Below are positions 1-5,671 of a DNA stretch of 6,090 nt, in pieces. The translations under genes and the position numbers were made by a program. Source of the DNA: Rhodospirillales bacterium (lineage in GTDB: Bacteria; Pseudomonadota; Alphaproteobacteria; Reyranellales; Reyranellaceae). Position 1 is the stretch's first letter; each line of letters starts with the position of its first letter. The notes beneath the pieces are model-generated. The model ran no database searches, had not been told where the DNA came from, and saw only the letters and a list, made by a program, of their open reading frames with translations. The DNA is taken from NCBI GenBank assembly GCA_013205335.1, contig JABMNB010000587.1, forward strand, positions 1 through 6,090. Reading direction: 5' to 3'.

Positions 1-261
1 GTCCCAGCCCATGGGATGCAACACGTTGAAGCCCTTGGCGCGCTTGTAGCGGGCGATCACGTCGCCCTGCGTGTAGTTGCGCACGTGGCCCATGTGGATG
101 CGCCCCGACGGATAGGGGAACATCTCGAGCACGTAGTATTTCGGGCGTGCTTTATCCATCGCGGCCTTGAAGGTCTGGCGGTCTTCCCAGACTTTCTGCC
201 ACTTGCTCTCGGTTTCGTGGAAATTGTAGCGCGCGGTGGGTGCGGCGGGCGTCGACGACAC
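1..261 (-). CDS. leuS: Leucyl-tRNA synthetase, N-terminal fragment (C-terminus beyond left edge)
   Basis: Cytoplasmic class I aminoacyl-tRNA synthetase that charges tRNA-Leu with leucine. Only the first 87 codons are present; the full protein is normally about 850-870 aa. The visible part carries the family's N-terminal signature: RYNFHETESKWQKVWED (residues 11-27), then FPYPSGRIHMGH (48-59), in which HMGH (56-59) is the class I HIGH motif that binds ATP, then VRNYTQGDVIARYKRAKG and LHPMGWD. I chose the GTG at 259-261 because it is the only ATG, GTG or TTG start between the upstream in-frame TGA (near 331-333) and the conserved region. A GGGA lies about 9 nt upstream as a modest ribosome binding site. 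The first ten residues (MSSTPAAPTA) are an unconserved leader. The gene lies about 30 nt beyond the terminator of the DUF3576 gene, so it needs its own promoter or read-through. Identity is certain; the exact start is likely. Confidence 0.95.
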   Translation of the reverse strand, partial: MSSTPAAPTARYNFHETESKWQKVWEDRQTFKAAMDKARPKYYVLEMFPYPSGRIHMGHVRNYTQGDVIARYKRAKGFNVLHPMGWD

Positions 262-265
262 GGAA

Positions 266-297
266 GATGTTCCCGAAAAAGGATGTTCCCGAAAAAG
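266..297. repeat. Perfect 16-bp tandem duplication in the leuS leader
   Basis: Two exact head-to-tail copies of gatgttcccgaaaaag occupy 266-281 and 282-297. Read on the minus strand, each copy contains a T5 run followed by CGGGAACATC. The upstream copy supplies the T tract of the adjacent terminator. The downstream copy supplies the GGGA that is the best candidate leuS ribosome binding site. The repeat therefore lies wholly between the terminator stem and the leuS GTG start. It looks like a local slippage or duplication event. Confidence 0.9.
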
Positions 298-330
298 ACG
301 GAGGCCGCAGCGGATGCCCGCTGCGGCCTC
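292..330 (-). terminator. Rho-independent terminator after the DUF3576 gene
   Basis: A perfect 13-bp GC-rich stem (301-313 paired with 318-330, arm gaggccgcagcgg) closes a 4-nt loop. On the minus strand it is followed by CGTC and then five T residues (292-296). It begins about 35 nt after the DUF3576 stop codon and ends about 30 nt before the leuS start. It should end the lipoprotein transcript and separate it from leuS, or act as an attenuator if leuS depends on read-through. Confidence 0.85.
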
Positions 331-365
331 TCACGTCAAGCTTTGGTAGAAAGAGAGGGGTCGCG

Positions 366-932
366 TCAGGACCCGCCGGCGATACGGAGCTGGCGGGCGC
401 GCGTGAGGATCGCGTTCTCGATGTCGATATTGGTGCGCGGATCGACCTGGGCGTCGACCCAGTTGCCGCCCCGGGGATTGGTCTGCTGCTTGAAGACCGC
501 GACGCGCACGCCGTCTGCCCGCAGCTCGCGGTCGAGGATAGTGACCTGGACCTTCATGCGCTCGTTGGGCGTCTCCGACGGGGTGTACCAGTCGGTGATG
601 ATGACGCCGCCGAACGGGTCGGCCGAGACCAGCGGGATGAAATTGATGGTGTCGAGGGAGGCTCGCCACAGATAGGCATTCACGGCGACGCCGCTGCCTC
701 CGCCCGTGTCCTCTTTCCTGTCGCTCTTGGACCCCAGGAGACCGCCGGGACCGAACAGGGTGCCCTGTTCCTGGGTACGACCCCCCAGTCCCGTGCGCAC
801 GTCGGCTTGGTTGCGGTCGCCCGAAGGCCCGGAGGTTCTTTCATACTTGCTGGTTCCGTCGGCACAGCCGGCCGAGCCGACAGCCAATAGTGCAGCTGCG
901 GCGATGATCGCTAATCTGGACGGTCCCGTCAT
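366..932 (-). CDS. DUF3576 family putative lipoprotein
   Basis: A 188-aa envelope protein of unknown function. Residues 1-22 form a lipoprotein-type signal peptide: a basic R6, a hydrophobic stretch LAIIAAAALLAV, then SAGC with C23 as the likely lipidated cysteine. Serine at -3 is a slightly irregular lipobox, so ordinary signal peptidase I cleavage remains possible. Residues 24-80 are low-complexity, rich in Gly, Ser and charged residues. The conserved part follows: VNAYLWRASLDTINFIPL (84-101), ADPFGGVIITDWY (104-116), NERMKVQVTILDRELRADG (123-141), and a C-terminal segment with NIDIENAILTRARQLRI. This matches the alphaproteobacterial DUF3576 family as I recall it, as does its place beside leuS. 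The ATG at 930-932 is chosen because it begins the signal peptide and has an AAGGCG about 8 nt upstream. The gene is followed directly by a strong terminator. No biochemical role can be assigned from the sequence. Confidence 0.85.
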   Translation of the reverse strand: MTGPSRLAIIAAAALLAVGSAGCADGTSKYERTSGPSGDRNQADVRTGLGGRTQEQGTLFGPGGLLGSKSDRKEDTGGGSGVAVNAYLWRASLDTINFIPLVSADPFGGVIITDWYTPSETPNERMKVQVTILDRELRADGVRVAVFKQQTNPRGGNWVDAQVDPRTNIDIENAILTRARQLRIAGGS

Positions 933-1082
933 GAATGGCGCCTTGTCTTCCCATTAGCCGCAATTCGGCGGCGGAGGCAGTGGCAGACCATAAGCTCAAC
1001 CAGACGTGAACTGCAAGCGGCGGGGCAATATGACACAATAAGTCTTGTGGCGAAACTCACACGCTCTCCAGCGGTAGATTGC

Positions 1083-1088
1083 ATTATA
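1083..1088 (-). promoter_or_regulatory. Candidate -10 box for the DUF3576 gene
   Basis: The minus strand reads a perfect TATAAT here, about 150 nt upstream of the DUF3576 start, within an AT-rich patch. The 17-bp position upstream holds GGACTT, a poor match to TTGACA, so the assignment rests on the -10 element alone. If used, transcription would begin near 1076 with a leader of about 145 nt. Confidence 0.4.
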
Positions 1089-1191
1089 AAACCAACAGGG
1101 TGTCGAAGTCCGCGCGCCCGGTTCCGGATTTGCAAAATGTGACAAAGACGCCACAGGTGTGGGCAGAATGAAGCGCCTGGGCGACCATTTC

Positions 1192-1220
1192 TTGACCCTC
1201 GATTTCGTGAAGTGTTTTAT
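1192..1220 (+). promoter_or_regulatory. Sigma70-type promoter candidate for the porin gene
   Basis: TTGACC at 1192-1197 (5 of 6 matches to the -35 consensus) and TTTTAT at 1215-1220 (4 of 6 matches to the -10) are separated by an optimal 17 bp. The expected transcription start is near 1226-1229, giving a leader of about 105 nt before the porin ATG. This is the best promoter match in the window in the right orientation. It has not been checked experimentally. Confidence 0.6.
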
Positions 1221-1295
1221 AGGCCTGTCGCATTGGCGGGTTCCGTGGGTCTCGGTTTCAGGCTTTCAGTTCCCGCCGGTCGGACAGGCCTTTTT
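1221..1295 (+). promoter_or_regulatory. Inverted repeat with T tract in the porin leader
   Basis: The 9-bp arms aggcctgtc (1221-1229) and gacaggcct (1283-1291) are perfectly complementary. A second nested pair, ggcggg (1235-1240) with cccgcc (1272-1277), lies inside them. The 3' arm runs into TTTTT (1291-1295), so in RNA this would resemble an intrinsic terminator with a long branched loop. The 5' arm begins immediately after the proposed -10 box. A transcript starting at 1226-1229 would therefore lack most of the outer arm. Only transcripts that start further upstream could form the full hairpin, or the repeat may act at DNA level. Confidence 0.45.
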
Positions 1296-1305
1296 GGTAC
1301 GTACC
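1296..1305. repeat. 10-bp perfect palindrome ggtacgtacc
   Basis: A self-complementary 10-mer directly follows the T tract of the leader inverted repeat, about 27 nt before the porin ATG. It may be a protein-binding site or only the base of a tiny hairpin; nothing else supports a role. Confidence 0.3.
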
Positions 1306-1331
1306 AGTCTCTGATCAATGAGAGAGGGAGA

Positions 1332-2711
1332 ATGATGAAGAAGCTTCTACTTGGCTCGACCGCCTTGGTCGTCGGCGGGTTGATGGCCGCTCCGGCCATG
1401 GCAGCCGATCCGATCAAGATCGGTGTGGGCGGTTATTACACCTTCTACGCCATCGCCGGCGGCATCGAGTCGACCTATGCCACGAACGGCACCTGGGCGC
1501 AGTACAGGGGCCTCCAGTTCCAGCAGGAAGGTGAAATCCACTTCAGCGGCCAGACCAAGCTGGACAACGGCACCTCAGTCGGCGTTTTCGTCGAACTCGA
1601 AGGCTGGGCCCAGGGCAGCACCGCGACTAGCGCTGCAGCCTGGATCGACGAAGCCTACCTGTTCGCCTTTGGCGACTGGGGCCGCGTCGAGTTCGGTGCG
1701 CGCGATCCGGCGTCCTACCGTATGTACTACGGCACGCCGTCGGCCCTGATCGGCTTCGGCGCCATTCAGCACAACTCGAACTTCGCCTGGGCCAACCAGT
1801 CGGTGATCAGCAACAACAAGGCGTGGTTCCACGCCACGACGACGACGAACGCCGGTCAGTTCCAGGACGCGCAGGGCATCAACCTCTTCACCCCGCGCTT
1901 CCAGGGCCTGCAGATCGGCGTCGGCTATCGTCCGAAGATCAACGTCAATCCGGGCGGTGGCGGCGGCGGTGTAGCCGTGGGTCCGGGTAACGGCACCGCC
2001 GGCGTCTGCGGCTTCACCAACGCCACTTCGTCAGCGAACTGCCCGACGAACGACTACTCCTATCAGGACGTGTTCGACGTCGGCGCCAACTACCTGAACA
2101 AGTTCGGTGACGTCAGGGTCGCGCTGTACGGCGCGTTCCTGTACGGCAGCTTCATCCCGGGCAATCAGCCGTTCGGGGCCGCCGCCAATATGACCACGGG
2201 TGCCAATGCGACCAGCTGGAAGCAGTGGGTCGTCGGCGCTCAGTTGGGCTACCAGGGCTTCACCATCGGTGGCGCAGTTGGCTGGGACAACCAGGGTCTG
2301 GGCTCCAACTACTTCACGGGCCAGAACAACGACACCCGCTTCTACACCGCCGGTATCATGTACGAGACCGGTCCGTGGCAGATGTCGGCCAACTGGACTG
2401 GGTCGTTCAACAACAACGGCAACGGTTCGGTCGGCTGCAACACGATCGCAGTCAACGCCGTGACCTGCACCAATCCGGCCGCCACCGGCGTTCCGGGTGT
2501 GAACTCGACCGCCTTCGGTCCGGGTAACAACCCCGCCAACCTCTCGTTCGGCCAGGAGTCGGTCAACAAGTTCGAGATCGGCCTGAACTACGCGCTCGGA
2601 CCGGGCGTGAAGCTCACCGGCGGTGGTCTGATGTACGTAGCTTCGGGCCCGTCTGCTGCCGTCTCCGGCAACAGCTGGGGTCTGCTGATGGGTATGGACC
2701 TGCGCTTCTAG
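1332..2711 (+). CDS. Outer-membrane general porin (alphaproteobacterial type)
   Basis: A 459-aa precursor of a trimeric-type beta-barrel porin that lets small hydrophilic solutes cross the outer membrane. Residues 1-24 are a Sec signal peptide (MMKKLLLGSTALVV..., cleavage expected after AMA, leaving ADPIKIG). The mature part shows alternating amphipathic strands, abundant Gly, Tyr and Asn, and the porin motif FGDWGRVEFGARDP (113-126). It ends MDLRF, with the terminal Phe that serves as the beta-barrel assembly signal. Two long loops are Gly/Asn-rich and each holds a cysteine pair, C226/C237 and C369/C379. I take the ATG at 1332 because GAGAGAGGGAGA precedes it and the signal peptide begins there; the adjacent ATG at 1335 is equally usable. 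An in-frame GTG at 1212 would add 40 residues ahead of the signal peptide and overlap the promoter. The gene is monocistronic, with its own promoter and terminator. The family is clear; substrate specificity is unknown. Confidence 0.93.
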   Translation: MMKKLLLGSTALVVGGLMAAPAMAADPIKIGVGGYYTFYAIAGGIESTYATNGTWAQYRGLQFQQEGEIHFSGQTKLDNGTSVGVFVELEGWAQGSTATSAAAWIDEAYLFAFGDWGRVEFGARDPASYRMYYGTPSALIGFGAIQHNSNFAWANQSVISNNKAWFHATTTTNAGQFQDAQGINLFTPRFQGLQIGVGYRPKINVNPGGGGGGVAVGPGNGTAGVCGFTNATSSANCPTNDYSYQDVFDVGANYLNKFGDVRVALYGAFLYGSFIPGNQPFGAAANMTTGANATSWKQWVVGAQLGYQGFTIGGAVGWDNQGLGSNYFTGQNNDTRFYTAGIMYETGPWQMSANWTGSFNNNGNGSVGCNTIAVNAVTCTNPAATGVPGVNSTAFGPGNNPANLSFGQESVNKFEIGLNYALGPGVKLTGGGLMYVASGPSAAVSGNSWGLLMGMDLRF

Positions 2712-2734
2712 TCGCAGGAAGATCCGAAAATTGG

Positions 2735-2766
2735 AAAGAGCGGGCGAAAGCCCGCTCTTTTCTTTT
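2735..2766. terminator. Intrinsic terminator of the porin gene, probably bidirectional
   Basis: A perfect 11-bp stem (2735-2745 paired with 2750-2760, arm aaagagcgggc) closes a GAAA tetraloop and continues into TCTTTT on the plus strand. It lies 24 nt after the porin stop. Read on the minus strand, the same stem is followed by CCAATTTT, a weaker U-rich tail. It lies 28 nt past the stop of the convergent methyltransferase-like gene, so it can plausibly end both transcripts. Confidence 0.9.
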
Positions 2767-2787
2767 GTGTGCTCGTCTTTGGCGTCC

Positions 2788-3570
2788 CTATCTGGAAGCG
2801 CGATGGCCCACCAGGTTGACGAACAGGCTGGGCAGGTAGGTTCGCGACACCGGCAGGCGCTCGGTGGCCTGGCGGGCCAGCACGGCGCGGTTGTCCTCGT
2901 GGTCGAGGACGAGCTGGAAGAGCCCCTGTTCCACGGCGCCGGCGCGGGGATCGAGTTCCGGGTTGCCGTCGCGCTCGACCCGATAGGCGACGTCGAGCCC
3001 GACATCGCCGCCGCTGTAGAAGGACGAGGCGATCTCGAGCTTGCCGAACAGCAGCATCAGGCCGCGCGCCGAGAACCGCCAATAGTCGTCGGGTGTGGCA
3101 TGGAACGCCTGCGACCACGCCGCCGCCACATAGGCCAGGCCGCCCGGCCGAAGCGCCCGCTCGATGTTGCGCGCCGCCCGCGCGGGATGGCGCGTGTGCT
3201 CGAGGACGTGACAGCAGATCGCGAGATCGAACGGCTCGTCGCCCAGTCTGGCCTTCAGCGTCCGCGGATCGCTGCAAATGTCGGCGATGCAGTCGACGTT
3301 GGCGCCCTCGAGGAGATCGAGGCCGACGAAACGCGCTGTTGCGCCGAAGCGGTTGGTGACGAGTTTGCGCCAGTTGCGGACGTTGCGGTCGGAAACGAGG
3401 GTGCGCGATCCCACCTGCAGGACCCGCGGCGCGCGCTTGCCGACCGACTGGGCCAGCCGGTCGAGCAGCAGTTCGATTTCACGCGTAACGCTCGTGCCGA
3501 TGACGCGTAACTCACCGGGGCGTACCTCCCCGGGGCGCAGCTCACCGGGGGTGGCTCCGCCGGCGGACAT
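2788..3570 (-). CDS. Class I SAM-dependent methyltransferase-like protein, last gene of the lut operon
   Basis: A 260-aa predicted cytoplasmic protein with a Methyltransf_11-type Rossmann fold. PRVLQVGSRTLVS (48-60) occupies the motif I position, VGLDLLEGANVDCIADI (82-98) carries the acidic residue D85 expected to bind the SAM ribose, and FDLAICCHVLEHTRHP (114-129) contains the HVLEH signature. RPGG (141-144) and PDDYWRFSARGL (160-171) follow, all in canonical order. Motif I is altered: QVGSRT replaces the usual E/D-x-G-x-G. No signal peptide or membrane segment is visible. The N-terminus holds PGELR, PGEVR, PGELR (residues 8-22), encoded by a 15-bp tandem repeat. The ATG at 3568-3570 overlaps the lutC stop as TGATG, so translation is probably coupled; a start after the repeat cannot be excluded. 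The substrate is unknown. DYWRF-type relatives are often found near polysaccharide or glycan genes, but no such genes lie here. Confidence 0.8.
   Translation of the reverse strand: MSAGGATPGELRPGEVRPGELRVIGTSVTREIELLLDRLAQSVGKRAPRVLQVGSRTLVSDRNVRNWRKLVTNRFGATARFVGLDLLEGANVDCIADICSDPRTLKARLGDEPFDLAICCHVLEHTRHPARAARNIERALRPGGLAYVAAAWSQAFHATPDDYWRFSARGLMLLFGKLEIASSFYSGGDVGLDVAYRVERDGNPELDPRAGAVEQGLFQLVLDHEDNRAVLARQATERLPVSRTYLPSLFVNLVGHRASR
3505..3549. repeat. Three-copy 15-bp tandem repeat in the 5' end of the methyltransferase-like gene
   Basis: Copies at 3505-3519, 3520-3534 and 3535-3549 read gcgtaactcaccggg, gcgtacctccccggg and gcgcagctcaccggg. They differ at a few positions, so the repeat is diverged rather than recent. 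The 15-bp period keeps the reading frame and adds five residues (PGE-L/V-R) per copy. It precedes the conserved domain, so changes in copy number should be tolerated. Confidence 0.85.
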
Positions 3571-4256
3571 CAGTCGCGCACCACCAGGATGTGCATGCGG
3601 CGCGGGCCATGGGCGCCCAGTTCCATCGCCTGCTCGATGTCGCCGGTGCGCGACGGACCGGTGATGGTGTTGACGGTGCGCGGCATCAGGTTCTTGCCAT
3701 AGCGGGCGCGCAAGCGGACCCACACCTCTTCGTAGCCGCCGACGATGTCCGACTCGCGCAGGACGACGACATGCGTGTCGGGCAGCAGGTTGAGCGACAC
3801 CGGATGATCCGGCCCGGAGGCCATGACCAGCGTCCCGGTCTCGGCGATGCCGGCAAAGGCGCCGGTGATCGAGACCTGGTCGCTGCCTTCGCCGCGACCG
3901 CGCCGGATCGAAAGCATCTTCTGGCTGGGCCAGTCGTAGCCTTCGAGAAGAGGCGAAGGGGCCATCGCGACGTTCGCCGGCAGATTGCTGCGCATCAGAT
4001 ACGCCGTCACTTCGCCCGGCACCTCGGCTGCGCCGACCCTTGCCACCGTGGCGTTGAGGGTCTCGGCCCACTGGCAGAACAAATCGACCTTCGCGGGTTG
4101 CGCCAGCTGGGCGCGCGCCACCGAGGGCCCGCGCGGCGGTGCCGCGAGCCGTGCCTCGACGGTTTGCCGGGCCTCGCCGGAAATCTCGCCCCGGCGCAGC
4201 GAGCGTCGGATACCTCCCAGGATCTGCGCCCGGGCGTCACTCTGGGCGTCGCTCAT
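3570..4256 (-). CDS. lutC: Lactate utilization protein C (LUD domain)
   Basis: A 228-aa cytoplasmic LUD-domain protein, one of three subunits that together oxidise L-lactate to pyruvate (LutABC in Bacillus, LldEFG in Shewanella). The length fits the family. Diagnostic blocks are ITGAFAGIAETGTLV (130-144), SGPDHPVSLNLLPDTHVVVL (147-166) and ITGPSRTGDIEQAMELGAHG (198-217), followed by GPRRMHILVV near the C-terminus. There is one lone cysteine (C61) and no iron-sulfur motif, as expected for this subunit. The ATG at 4254-4256 overlaps the lutB stop (ATGA) and has a strong GAGGAAGG ribosome binding site just upstream inside lutB. The frame is open far upstream through lutB, but those codons are not the gene. 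The stop overlaps the next ATG as TGATG, coupling the methyltransferase-like gene to it. Confidence 0.93.
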   Translation of the reverse strand: MSDAQSDARAQILGGIRRSLRRGEISGEARQTVEARLAAPPRGPSVARAQLAQPAKVDLFCQWAETLNATVARVGAAEVPGEVTAYLMRSNLPANVAMAPSPLLEGYDWPSQKMLSIRRGRGEGSDQVSITGAFAGIAETGTLVMASGPDHPVSLNLLPDTHVVVLRESDIVGGYEEVWVRLRARYGKNLMPRTVNTITGPSRTGDIEQAMELGAHGPRRMHILVVRD

Positions 4257-5671
4257 GCCTTCCTCTTCGCCCAGCGTGCGTGGAACGTGCCCCCGGGCTG
4301 CGGCGCGGGGAAATCGCGGAAGCGAGTCCAGCCGGAGGCCAGCGGCAATGACTGGTAGCGGCCGTCGGCGCGGCCGAACAGCGCCAGCACGCGATTGGCC
4401 ATCGCGGTCAGGCGGCGATAGAGCGCGGGCCGGCGGGCGACGAAGCTCCACATCGCCAGACCCTGGCGCACCGCCCTGGGCGTCAGGTGCTTCTCGAATT
4501 CGCGCTCGCGCCAGTGGCGCATCAGTTTCGGCAGCGGAATCCGCACCGGGCAGACGCTCTCGCAACGACCGCAGAAGGTCGAGGCATTGGGCAGGTTGCT
4601 CGCCTCCTCGACGCCCACGAGTTGCGGCGTCAGCACCGCGCCCATCGGGCCGGGATAAACCCAGCCATAGGCATGGCCGCCGACGGCGCCGTAGACCGGG
4701 CAGTGGTTCATGCAGGCGCCGCAGCGGATGCAGCGCAGGATGTCCTGCATCTCGGTGCCGAGCACGGCGGAGCGGCCATTGTCGAGCAGCACGACGTGAT
4801 ACTGCTCGGGCCCGTCGAGGTCCTCCGGCTTCTTCGGTCCGGTGTTCAGCGTCGTGTAGGCCGAGGACTCCTGGCCGGTCGCCGAGCGCGCCAGCACGCG
4901 CAGCAGGACCGCCGCATCCTCGAGCGTGGGGATCACCTTCTCGATGCTGGCCAGCACGATGTGCATTTTGGGCAGCGTGTTGGACAGGTCGGCATTGCCC
5001 TCGTTGGTCACCAGCATCGACGAGCCGGTCTCGGCCACCAGGAAGTTGGCGCCGGTCAGGCCGACATCGGCGTCGAGGAATTTCTGGCGCAGCACATAGC
5101 GCGCTTCCGCGACGAGATCGCCGCGCTCGGTGAGGCGCTTGTCGAAGCCCAGCCTGGCGTGGTGCTCGAGGAAGGTATCGGCGACCTGGTCCTTGGTCAG
5201 ATGGACGGCCGGCGCGATGATGTGGCTCGGCGGCTCTTTGCGCAGCTGGATGATGTACTCGCCGAGGTCGGTCTCGATCGGCGCGATGCCCAGCGCCTCG
5301 AGGTGCTCGTTGAGCGCGATCTCCTCGGCCACCATCGACTTCGACTTGGCGACGGTGCGGGCGTTCACGCTCTGGCAGAGTTCGGCGATGATGCGCCGGG
5401 CATCGGCGGCGGTCGGCGCCCAATGGACATGGCCGCCGAGGCCTGTGACCTTGCGCTCGAACTCCTCCAGGTAGAAGTCGAGATGGGCCAGCGTGTGGTT
5501 CTTGATGTCGCGCGCACGATCGCGCAGCGCCTCGAATTCGGGCAGCCGCTCGGCCGCCTGGCGTCGACGCTCGGAGAAGCCGACCTTCAGCATGGCCAGC
5601 GAATTCTGCAGGTTGGGGTCGGCCAGCGCATGGTCGACATTCGCCTTGAAGGCGTGGGCGGTGGATTCCAT
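4253..5671 (-). CDS. lutB: Lactate utilization iron-sulfur protein B
   Basis: A 472-aa cytoplasmic iron-sulfur subunit of the LutABC L-lactate oxidising complex; full length for the family. The N-terminal two thirds are a LUD domain, with HLTKDQVADTF (157-167) and the block TGANFLVAETGSSMLVTNEG (206-225), very typical of LutB/LldF. A ferredoxin-like section follows: CIRCGACMNHCPVY with C314, C317, C320 and C324, then FCGRCESVCPVRIPLP with C367, C370 and C374. From about residue 390 to the end is the LutB C-terminal region (DUF3390 type). These clusters should pass electrons from lactate oxidation onward. The ATG at 5669-5671 overlaps the lutA stop (TGATG) and has a GGAG about 9 nt upstream. 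The lutC start overlaps its stop by 4 nt, so the subunits are probably made in matched amounts. There are no breaks or missing key residues. Confidence 0.95.
   Translation of the reverse strand: MESTAHAFKANVDHALADPNLQNSLAMLKVGFSERRRQAAERLPEFEALRDRARDIKNHTLAHLDFYLEEFERKVTGLGGHVHWAPTAADARRIIAELCQSVNARTVAKSKSMVAEEIALNEHLEALGIAPIETDLGEYIIQLRKEPPSHIIAPAVHLTKDQVADTFLEHHARLGFDKRLTERGDLVAEARYVLRQKFLDADVGLTGANFLVAETGSSMLVTNEGNADLSNTLPKMHIVLASIEKVIPTLEDAAVLLRVLARSATGQESSAYTTLNTGPKKPEDLDGPEQYHVVLLDNGRSAVLGTEMQDILRCIRCGACMNHCPVYGAVGGHAYGWVYPGPMGAVLTPQLVGVEEASNLPNASTFCGRCESVCPVRIPLPKLMRHWREREFEKHLTPRAVRQGLAMWSFVARRPALYRRLTAMANRVLALFGRADGRYQSLPLASGWTRFRDFPAPQPGGTFHARWAKRKA

Larger units (their letters stand above)
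933..1331. other. Divergent intergenic region between lipoprotein and porin genes
   Basis: About 400 bp separate the divergent DUF3576 and porin starts. I find no convincing protein gene here. The region is clearly more AT-rich in places than the flanking genes, for example near 1080-1092 and 1128-1148. It holds one promoter-like element facing each way and an inverted repeat in the porin leader, listed separately. The length is generous for two simple promoters and leaves room for regulator sites or a small RNA, neither of which I can demonstrate. Confidence 0.75.

Noticed and set aside
240..890. Plus-strand frames opposite the DUF3576 gene, including a 216-codon one
   Set aside because: Antisense to a recognised family with signal peptide and conserved core. 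The frame also begins in the leuS leader repeat and passes through the terminator.
1085..1090. TATAAA on the plus strand as a -10 for a small RNA ending at the 1283-1295 hairpin
   Set aside because: No -35-like hexamer lies at a suitable distance. The same bases are better explained as TATAAT on the other strand. The small-RNA idea is kept only as an alternative in the leader finding.
929..1135. A 68-codon minus-strand frame ending in an ATGA overlap with the DUF3576 start
   Set aside because: The overlap is attractive, but the start is a TTG without a ribosome binding site and lies upstream of the best -10 box. The product is Arg/Cys-rich with no recognisable character.
1212..1331. An upstream GTG start extending the porin by 40 residues
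   Set aside because: It would lie within the proposed promoter and leader and bury the signal peptide. The ATG at 1332 has a strong purine-rich ribosome binding site.
2031..3005. A 324-codon minus-strand frame crossing the porin end and the methyltransferase-like gene
   Set aside because: It runs across the terminator and antisense to the porin, with no domain and no coherent start signal.
2731..3510. A 259-codon plus-strand frame downstream of the porin
   Set aside because: It begins inside the terminator hairpin and is antisense to the methyltransferase-like gene. The plausible-looking sequence is a reverse-frame shadow.
2788..4071. Reading the methyltransferase frame as a 427-aa protein
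   Set aside because: The extra N-terminal part overlaps lutC in another frame and is low-complexity. The TGATG overlap at 3568-3572 gives a natural start.
3985..5133. A 382-codon open frame on the plus strand, opposite lutC and lutB
   Set aside because: Extreme Arg/Ser/Pro composition with no recognisable motif, and fully antisense to lutB and lutC.
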